DNA of 28,364 nt from Porticoccus sp033791605 (GTDB lineage Bacteria > Pseudomonadota > Gammaproteobacteria > Pseudomonadales > Porticoccaceae), in NCBI GenBank assembly GCA_033791605.1, contig JASJGJ010000151.1, forward strand, positions 1 to 28,364, read 5' to 3'. The notes below the pieces were generated by a model that had not been told where the DNA came from, searched no databases, and saw only the letters and a list, made by a program, of their open reading frames with translations. This document shows positions 23,274-28,364 of this stretch, one piece after another (positions within the stretch are counted from its first letter, which is position 1; every line of letters starts with the position of its first letter). The position numbers and the translations under genes were made by a program.

Positions 23274-23678
23274 TTAGGTAATAATACCCCCGCCAGGCAG
23301 GCCGCCCATTCCTCCCATGCCACCGATACCCCCCATGCCGCCTTCCTGTCCGGGCACCACAATTTTGGAGGCTTGTTCGCGACGCATTTCTTCTAGCTCT
23401 TTGGCAGTACGTTCAAAGGCAAGTTCTGCCTCAGGACCAAATTTTTCGGCCGCTTCACCAATGGTGCTGGCTTCAAGATTAAAGTTGATGGGTAAGGCCC
23501 CCATAGGTGTCATGACTTGAGTCGACCCTGAGTACAATACTTCGCGATGGGTATCAACTTCACCTTCGGGTGTGACGGGGGTTAAGCGTCGGATAGTGCC
23601 AATTTTTTGGTCGGTAAAAATCTCTTCGCGATAGAGTTCTGATGGGTTCATGTTGGCGTCAGCTTGTTCTTGGCTCAT
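23274..23678 (-). CDS. Conserved protein with Gly/Met-rich C-terminal tail, unknown function
   Basis: A 134-residue cytoplasmic protein. I recall similar proteins in pseudomonads and relatives but no function. The N-terminal half is acidic and includes LYREEIFTDQKIGTIRRLTPVT, followed by a strand-rich part (VLYSGSTQVMTPMGALPINF), an alpha-helical part (IGEAAEKFGPEAELAFERTA and KELEEMRREQASKIVVPG), and a tail made almost only of Gly, Met and Ile/Leu (GGMGGIGGMGGMGGLPGGG). The tail looks flexible. The start is uncertain: neither ATG at 23678 nor the internal Met10 has a clear ribosome binding site. The 140 bases upstream, between it and the LysR stop, hold nothing recognised. Confidence 0.8.
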   Translation of the reverse strand: MSQEQADANMNPSELYREEIFTDQKIGTIRRLTPVTPEGEVDTHREVLYSGSTQVMTPMGALPINFNLEASTIGEAAEKFGPEAELAFERTAKELEEMRREQASKIVVPGQEGGMGGIGGMGGMGGLPGGGIIT

Positions 23679-23818
23679 GTAGTTTCGTTCGGTTGTTTAA
23701 AGTAGGTCGCACACACTATCAGATTTTTTTACGTGCGTCAGTTGCGGTTGTTTTTATGCCTTTTATATATCTTAAATTAATAAAGGGGGTGGGACATTGT
23801 CTTCAGTACAGTTCTTTT

Positions 23819-24712
23819 CTAAGGTGTTGTGATCTGGTGTTTTAGGGTTTGTACCATGGCCTTAGCTGCGGCGGAAAGAGGATAACGTCGACGGGTAAGG
23901 ATACCGACCCGACGCGTTACTGCTGGATGAGTTAATGGTCGACATTCCAGTCCTTGTGTTTCCATCTGCTGGATGGTGAGAGAAGGCATTACACTGATGC
24001 CCAAACCGTTGGCGACCATTGAGCTAATAGAGGCCAGTTGATTTGCTTCTATCTCTACATTCAATTGTATGCCTCTGGTAAGGGTTGCTTCGTCTACCAT
24101 CTGACGCATGGCCGAGGGGCGTTGTAATGCAATAAAAGGGTAATCCTTTAGATCTTGCCAGGTGATGTTCTGAATTTCCAGTAGGGGGTGTTTTTTAGGG
24201 GTAACCAAAAGAAGCCGGTCTTCGAACAGAGGTTCAAAATTCAGGTCTTCAGATTCATCTGGGTCAAAGGTGACGCCAACTTCGACCCTTCCCTTTCTTA
24301 CCAGATCGACCACACTTTCAGCGATCACATCCTGTATGGCAATGTTGATGTCTGGATGCTCGGCTCGATAATGTGACAGCGCTTTGGGTAATTGGCTAAT
24401 CGAGAATGAAGCCATGGTGGCAATGGTTAGCTTGCCGCGGCGCATGGCAAACAGGTTATGTAAGTCCGTCAGGGCGTTGTCCCAGTCGGCGAGCAGGCGT
24501 TGTGCGACAGGAAGAAAGTCCTCTCCTTCTGGGCTTAGGGATAGAGTCCGTGTGGTGCGAGATAGTAGTTGTCCGCCGACAATTCTTTCCATGTTCTTTA
24601 TCGCAATGCTGAGTGCGGGTTGTGATAAATGGAGCCGCTCTCCAGCCTCGGCAAAATTGCGGGTTTGGGCGACAGCCACAAATGCTTTAAGTTGTTTAAT
24701 CGTTATGTCCAT
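23819..24712 (-). CDS. LysR-type transcriptional regulator
   Basis: A 297-residue LysR regulator. Residues 1-60 are the winged HTH (TIKQLKAFVAVAQTRNFAEA, LHLSQPALSIAIKNMERIVG, LLSRTTRTLSLSPEG), and residues about 90-290 are the periplasmic-binding-like effector domain (RGKLTIATMASFSISQLP, ...VEVGVTFDPDESEDL, MVANGLGISVMPSL). It is divergent from scoAB with a 206-base gap containing two short dyads, so scoAB and possibly the hydroxybutyrate dehydrogenase are its likely targets (inference from layout). The effector may be a ketone body or CoA ester, but the sequence does not show it. Confidence 0.93.
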   Translation of the reverse strand: MDITIKQLKAFVAVAQTRNFAEAGERLHLSQPALSIAIKNMERIVGGQLLSRTTRTLSLSPEGEDFLPVAQRLLADWDNALTDLHNLFAMRRGKLTIATMASFSISQLPKALSHYRAEHPDINIAIQDVIAESVVDLVRKGRVEVGVTFDPDESEDLNFEPLFEDRLLLVTPKKHPLLEIQNITWQDLKDYPFIALQRPSAMRQMVDEATLTRGIQLNVEIEANQLASISSMVANGLGISVMPSLTIQQMETQGLECRPLTHPAVTRRVGILTRRRYPLSAAAKAMVQTLKHQITTP

Positions 24713-24775
24713 ACAGGCTCTATTTATAAGTATTGCTAATCAAACTATTAAAATTTTACGCTTGATAAATATATT

Positions 24776-24787
24776 ATCCTATAGGAT
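24776..24787. promoter_or_regulatory. 12-base palindrome in the lysR-scoA gap
   Basis: ATCCTATAGGAT is a perfect palindrome, 64 bases upstream of the lysR ATG. Its position suits an operator for the LysR protein or another regulator. A chance match is possible at this length. Confidence 0.3.
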
Positions 24788-24860
24788 GCTTACCGACGTT
24801 TTGCAAGGCTTTATTGAAGGCTCGGGGATTATAAGCTTTTGAGTGAAGGTCTTTGGGACT

Positions 24861-24896
24861 TATACCTGTTGGTATAGTACTTAGAGGTAATACAAT
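24861..24896 (+). promoter_or_regulatory. Candidate scoA promoter with overlapping dyad
   Basis: TATACC (24861-24866) and GGTATA (24871-24876) form a perfect inverted repeat around TGTT. The right arm overlaps a possible -35 (TTGGTA, 24869-24874), which is 16 bases from TACAAT (24891-24896), a five-of-six -10. The start would be near 24903, just before the GAGGAG ribosome binding site at 24905-24910. An operator over the -35 would suit regulation by the divergent LysR protein. Confidence 0.4.
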
Positions 24897-24918
24897 AATT
24901 AATTGAGGAGTTTTGTTC

Positions 24919-25620
24919 ATGGCGGGTTTCGATAAGGTGGTGAACACCTACGAAGAAGCGATGGCGGGTCTGGAAGATGGCATGACCGTGATTGCTGGCG
25001 GTTTTGGTATTTGTGGTATTCCTGAAAATTTGATCAAAGAGATCAAGAAGAAGGGTACTAAAGAGCTGACTATTGTTTCCAACAATTGTGGTTGCGATGG
25101 TCTTGGTCTCGGCATCTTGCTGGACGATCGCCAAATCAAAAAAATGGTGTCTTCTTATGTGGGTGAAAATAAGTTGTTTGAAGAACAGCTTTTATCCGGA
25201 GTTTTGGAAGTAGAATTGACGCCTCAAGGTACTTTGGCTGAGAAAATGCGTGCTGGCGGTGCGGGGATTCCTGCATTCTATACCGCTACTGGATATGGCA
25301 CTGATATCGCTAAGGGCAAAGACGTTCGTGAATTCAATGGTCGGAAATATATTCTCGAAGAATCTGTTACCGGCGATTTCGCTATTGTGAAAGCGTGGAA
25401 AGCAGACCGTTATGGCAATGCTATTTACCGCCACACTGCCCAGAACTTTAATCCAATGGCTGCCACAGCGGGCAAGATTACAGTGATGGAAGTGGAGGAG
25501 ATTGTAGAGCCGGGAGAGTTGGATCCCGCTCAGGTTCATACCCCTGGAATCTACGTTGATCGTCTGATTCAGGGCACTTTCGAAAAACGTATTGAAATAC
25601 GTACCGTCCGCGAAGGCTAA
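24919..25620 (+). CDS. scoA: 3-oxoacid CoA-transferase subunit A
   Basis: A 233-residue alpha subunit of a succinyl-CoA:3-ketoacid (acetoacetate) CoA-transferase, which moves CoA from succinyl-CoA to acetoacetate so that it can be cleaved to acetyl-CoA. Family features are GMTVIAGGFGICGIPENLI near residues 22-40, SNNCGCDGLGLGILLDDRQI, SYVGENKLFEEQLLSGVLEV, ELTPQGTLAEKMRAGGAGIPAFYT, and HTAQNFNPMAATAGKITVMEVEE. ATG at 24919 is eight bases after GAGGAG; the frame extends to a TTG at 24913 that is too close to it. It is followed by the B subunit after 14 bases. AtoD (acetate CoA-transferase) is the close alternative, but sequence blocks fit the ScoA type better. Confidence 0.95.
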   Translation: MAGFDKVVNTYEEAMAGLEDGMTVIAGGFGICGIPENLIKEIKKKGTKELTIVSNNCGCDGLGLGILLDDRQIKKMVSSYVGENKLFEEQLLSGVLEVELTPQGTLAEKMRAGGAGIPAFYTATGYGTDIAKGKDVREFNGRKYILEESVTGDFAIVKAWKADRYGNAIYRHTAQNFNPMAATAGKITVMEVEEIVEPGELDPAQVHTPGIYVDRLIQGTFEKRIEIRTVREG

Positions 25621-25634
25621 CAGGAGAGACAATA

Positions 25635-26291
25635 ATGGCACTTTCTCGTGATCAAATGGCTATCCGTATTGCCCGTGAGTTACAGGATGGTTATTACGTT
25701 AATTTGGGTATTGGTATTCCTACCTTGGTAGCAAACCATGTTCCCGAGGGTATGGAAGTTATGTTGCAGTCTGAGAATGGACTGTTGGGCATGGGACCCT
25801 ACCCCACAGAAGATGAAGTCGATGCCGACCTGATCAATGCAGGTAAGCAGACAGTAACAACGGCTAAGGGCGCATCAATTTTTTCATCAGCAGAGTCGTT
25901 TGCAATGATCCGTGGTGGTCATGTAGATTTGACTGTTCTTGGTGCTTTTGAAGTGGACGCCAAAGGTGGCATTGCTTCTTGGATGATTCCAGGCAAACTC
26001 ATCAAAGGTATGGGTGGCGCAATGGATTTGGTGGCTGGTGCAGATAATATTATTGTGACCATGACCCACGCTGACAAATACGGTAATTCCAAATTGTTGC
26101 CAGAATGTACGTTGCCATTAACTGGCGCTGGTTGTATTAAGCAGGTTTTGACTGACTTGGCTTATCTGGAAATCTATGATGGCAAGTTCCACCTAGTTGA
26201 GCGTGCACCGGGTGTATCTGTAGAAGAAATTATAGAGAAAACTGCAGGTGAATTGGTTGTTCCTGATAATGTCCCTGAGATGCAGTTCTAA
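25635..26291 (+). CDS. scoB: 3-oxoacid CoA-transferase subunit B
   Basis: A 218-residue beta subunit that carries the catalytic glutamate in MLQSENGLLGMGPYP (about Glu47), the residue that forms the enzyme-CoA thioester. Other family blocks are ELQDGYYVNLGIGIPTLVAN, GGHVDLTVLGAFEVD, GGIASWMIPGKLIKGMGGAM, and TGAGCIKQVLTDLAYLEI. AGGAGAG lies just before ATG 25635, 14 bases after the scoA stop, so the subunits are co-translated. The operon ends in a strong intrinsic terminator at 26336. Codon use is normal for the window, suggesting a resident gene. Confidence 0.96.
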   Translation: MALSRDQMAIRIARELQDGYYVNLGIGIPTLVANHVPEGMEVMLQSENGLLGMGPYPTEDEVDADLINAGKQTVTTAKGASIFSSAESFAMIRGGHVDLTVLGAFEVDAKGGIASWMIPGKLIKGMGGAMDLVAGADNIIVTMTHADKYGNSKLLPECTLPLTGAGCIKQVLTDLAYLEIYDGKFHLVERAPGVSVEEIIEKTAGELVVPDNVPEMQF

Positions 26292-26335
26292 TTTTTTAGA
26301 CGGTAAAATTTGTCTATGAAGTTGGTATCGAAAAA

Positions 26336-26360
26336 GGCTCCCTTACGGGGGCCTTTTTTT
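26336..26360 (+). terminator. Intrinsic terminator after scoB
   Basis: GGCTCCC (26336-26342) pairs with GGGGGCC (26347-26353) over a TTAC loop, seven pairs with one T-G, followed by seven T. Five A before the stem make it able to work weakly on the other strand. It separates scoAB from the hydroxybutyrate dehydrogenase gene, which must then have its own promoter. Confidence 0.88.
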
Positions 26361-26486
26361 ATCCGGTCTTTCAGTAAGTATTCGTTATCTTAGGTCGTAA
26401 TTTCTAATTTTGATCTGTAGTTTATGACTTTTTCGTTGACGATTTTAGTTCGTCATAAAACAGCGTTCTGTTCAGAGGGAAATACT

Positions 26487-27284
26487 ATGTCGGCAAGTAA
26501 AATATTTGCGGGTAAAACAGCATTAGTTACCGGGTCCTCCAGTGGTATCGGTTATGCAATGGCATCAAAGTTGGCCGAAGCGGGAGCTAATATCGTATTG
26601 CATGGGTTGATGGAGCCAGCAGAAGGTGAAGCACTTTGTAAGGCGTTTGCTCAGCAATATGATGTTCAGTGCTTTTTCAGTGGAGCTGATATTTCTACTG
26701 CAGAAGGGAATGAAGAGCTGGTGGCGGCGTCACTGAAGAAATTTGGTGCGGTGGATATTCTGATTAACAATGCGGGTATTCAATTCACAGCCCCCATTGA
26801 AGAGTTTCCTGTCGCTAAGTGGGATGCCATTATTGGTATTAACCTAAGCTCTGCATTCCACACCACAAGATTGTTGGTTCCAGGGATGCAACAGCGGGGT
26901 TGGGGTCGTATTATCAATATTGCCTCAGTGCATGGGTTGGTTGCTTCCCTGCACAAGGCGGCCTATGTGGCGGCCAAGCACGGTATTGTGGGGCTGACCA
27001 AAGTTGTTGCACTGGAAAATGCTGATAAGGGTGTAACAGTTAACGCGATCTGTCCTGGTTGGGTGGATACGGATCTCGTTGCAGCACAATTTCAGGCGAG
27101 GGCTGATCGGGATGGTGTGAGCTTGGAAGAAGGTAAGCGCAGTGTGATTATTGAAAAGCAACCCATGCCTAAGGCGACACCACCCTCATCATTAGGGGAG
27201 CTGGCGCTGTTCCTCTGCTCTGATGCAGCGGCGACGATTACCGGTGCCAGCATGCCCATCGATGGTGGTTGGACTGCTCAGTAG
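26487..27284 (+). CDS. 3-hydroxybutyrate dehydrogenase (SDR)
   Basis: A 265-residue NAD-dependent SDR that oxidises D-3-hydroxybutyrate to acetoacetate. It has TGSSSGIGYAMASKL, NNAGIQFTAPIEEFPVAKWD, INLSSAFHTTRLLVPGMQ, the catalytic Ser in IINIASVHGLVAS with YVAAKHG, and AICPGWVDTDLV, a set typical of bacterial BdhA rather than general SDRs. The end, FLCSDAAATITGASMPIDGG, is also typical. The frame extends to 26424, but ATG at 26487 has GAGGG at 26475-26479 and gives the normal length. It follows scoAB, separated by a terminator; the three enzymes make a route from 3-hydroxybutyrate to acetoacetyl-CoA. Confidence 0.94.
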   Translation: MSASKIFAGKTALVTGSSSGIGYAMASKLAEAGANIVLHGLMEPAEGEALCKAFAQQYDVQCFFSGADISTAEGNEELVAASLKKFGAVDILINNAGIQFTAPIEEFPVAKWDAIIGINLSSAFHTTRLLVPGMQQRGWGRIINIASVHGLVASLHKAAYVAAKHGIVGLTKVVALENADKGVTVNAICPGWVDTDLVAAQFQARADRDGVSLEEGKRSVIIEKQPMPKATPPSSLGELALFLCSDAAATITGASMPIDGGWTAQ

Positions 27285-27309
27285 TATTCTCTGCACGGTT
27301 GTTTTGTTA

Positions 27310-28032
27310 TTAGAGGGCGCGTTGATTGACTCTTTCACTCTGCTGCTCGGCAGTTTCCATCCGCTCGGAATAACGGTCCACTAGGTATTTCTGGTGATCC
27401 CGTGTGAGCAGAGTGAATTTCATCAGCTCTTCAATCACATCGACGATGCGGTTGTAGTAGGCCGAGGGTTTCATTCGTCCATTATCTTCAAATTCTAAAA
27501 ATGCTTTAGCCACGGAGGATTGATTGGGAATAGTGATCATCCTCATCCAGCGGCCCAATATTCGCATCTGATTGACGGCATTAAATGATTGAGAGCCTCC
27601 CGATATCTGCATGACCGCTAGGGTTTTCCCCTGGGTGGGCCTGACCGCACCGAGCGTCAATGGCACCCAGTCAAGCTGAGCTTTCATAATGGCAGTCATG
27701 GAGCCGTGACGTTCGGGTGAGCACCATACTTGTCCTTCTGACCAAGTCATGTATTCCCGAAGTTCCCTGACTTTAGGGTGGTGGCCATCGGCATTATCAT
27801 CAGGTAATGGCAAGCCCGAGGGGTTGTAGATACGAGTTTCTGCTCCCATGTGTTTTAACAGCCTGGCACATTCCTCTATGACTAGTCGGCTATATGAGCG
27901 CTCACGCAAAGATCCGTATAACAACAAAATACGAGGTTTGTGAGCAGATTCTGGTTGTTTGAAATCAGACTGTGTGGGTTCATGAAATTGATTGTGGTCT
28001 ACATTGGGTAAACTGATATCACTGATGGTCAT
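27310..28032 (-). CDS. arsH: Arsenical resistance flavoprotein ArsH
   Basis: A 240-residue NADPH-dependent FMN reductase of the flavodoxin-like family; ArsH oxidises trivalent methylated arsenicals or reduces other targets. It has the FMN phosphate loop LLYGSLRERSYSRLVIEE, then NPSGLPLPDD, the ArsH signature WSEGQVWCSPERHGSMTAI, and LDWVPLTLGAVRPTQGKTLAV, with SQSFNAVNQMRILGRWMRM following. The N-terminal 30 residues are a low-conservation lead. Its ATG (28030-28032) shares one base with the arsC stop (TAATG). It is the last gene of a leftward ars operon and is convergent with the hydroxybutyrate dehydrogenase gene, 25 bases away. Confidence 0.96.
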   Translation of the reverse strand: MTISDISLPNVDHNQFHEPTQSDFKQPESAHKPRILLLYGSLRERSYSRLVIEECARLLKHMGAETRIYNPSGLPLPDDNADGHHPKVRELREYMTWSEGQVWCSPERHGSMTAIMKAQLDWVPLTLGAVRPTQGKTLAVMQISGGSQSFNAVNQMRILGRWMRMITIPNQSSVAKAFLEFEDNGRMKPSAYYNRIVDVIEELMKFTLLTRDHQKYLVDRYSERMETAEQQSERVNQRAL

Positions 28033-28364
28033 TATGACTCTGCCCCTAATTGGTTAAGGGCTGAACGCAGTTCATCCTGTGTCAGCTGTTCGGGTTCTAG
28101 TGCTAATAACTGGGTGACCCTCTGCTGGATTTCATCAATGGTTTTACGAAAAGCCTGAGCTTTTGTGGTATCACTGCCTTCAATCTTAGATGGGTCCGCT
28201 AAACCCCAATGGACTTTGACAGACTGACCAAACCACAGTGGGCAGGTTTCTCCGGCTGCAGAATCACAGACGGTCACGACTACATCGGGTGCAAACGTTT
28301 CCAGTTCATTCCAGGATTGGCTGGTCAGGTCTGCTGTGGCGATACCTGCTTCTCGTAAATACTG
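28032..28364 (-). CDS. arsC: Arsenate reductase ArsC, low-molecular-weight phosphatase type, 5' partial
   Basis: The frame is open through the right window edge, so the N-terminal part with the catalytic CxxxxxR loop is outside; 110 residues are visible. They read QYLREAGIATADLTSQSW at the edge, then FAPDVVVTVCDSAAGETCPL with the two C-terminal redox cysteines of this class (Cys-x8-Cys-like spacing), VHWGLADPSKIEGSD, and a helical end. This is the LMW-PTP-like arsenate reductase, which reduces As(V) to As(III) with thioredoxin or glutathione. The ATG at 28277 is internal. It overlaps arsH by one base; an ArsR and an As(III) efflux gene are to be expected further right. Confidence 0.92.
   Translation of the reverse strand, partial: QYLREAGIATADLTSQSWNELETFAPDVVVTVCDSAAGETCPLWFGQSVKVHWGLADPSKIEGSDTTKAQAFRKTIDEIQQRVTQLLALEPEQLTQDELRSALNQLGAES

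Noticed and set aside
23281..23345. Short G/C-rich repeats as a possible minisatellite or CRISPR-like array
   Set aside because: They are the coding repeats of the Gly/Met tail of the minus-strand gene; there are no spacers and no regular unit.

Overview
The window looks like a chromosomal segment of a Gammaproteobacterium of moderate G+C, probably marine. RapA, a SlyD-like FKBP isomerase, EfpL/YeiP, PtsP, YaeQ, PpnP, a YhbQ-type GIY-YIG protein and a DUF2288 protein are typical of that class. Placement near Cellvibrionales-type bacteria is inference from gene content only. Both ends cut genes: rapA lacks its 5' part on the left and arsC lacks its 5' part on the right.

Layout. 1-3293 (+): rapA 3' part, slyD-like FKBP, efpL. 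3294-8930 is a patchwork accessory zone: a short-chain dehydrogenase, a lysine-rich micro-protein, a 17-codon cold-shock gene reduced by internal deletion, a YqhA-type membrane protein, a secreted DJ-1/PfpI-like protein, an orphan membrane sensor with an H-box-like helix but no kinase domain, a guanidine-II riboswitch in front of a Gdx-type SMR exporter, an EamA transporter, and an 87-codon 3' remnant of nhaA. The wrecked genes suggest repeated gain and loss here.

8930-14764 (-): five closely packed or overlapping genes read leftward: M42-like metallopeptidase, RLAN-type RimK-like ATP-grasp ligase, GNAT acetyltransferase, ptsP (EI-Ntr) and an MgtC/SapB membrane protein. The first three look like a small peptide- or amide-forming pathway with an unknown product. 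Their coupling to the nitrogen PTS is the best candidate for an undescribed system.

14964-20621: DNA alkylation repair (Ada-AlkA fusion coupled to Ogt), a patatin-like lipase, a small unknown protein and a PHP phosphoesterase on the minus strand. Divergent from these is a plus-strand trio of SprT-like protease (possibly from a leaderless mRNA), GIY-YIG protein and YjdJ-type GNAT, joined by ATGA/GTGA overlaps.

20648-23678: ppnP, an HI0933/YhiN-type flavoprotein with a TTG start, a DUF2288 protein, yaeQ, and a conserved protein with a Gly/Met-rich tail. 23819-27284: a LysR regulator divergent from scoA-scoB (3-oxoacid CoA-transferase), a strong terminator, then a 3-hydroxybutyrate dehydrogenase. 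Together these form a ketone-body or PHB-monomer utilisation block: 3-hydroxybutyrate is oxidised to acetoacetate, which is activated to acetoacetyl-CoA. 27310-28364 (-): arsH and the 3' part of arsC, the tail of an arsenic-resistance operon that continues outside the window. No rRNA, tRNA, insertion sequence or CRISPR array was seen.
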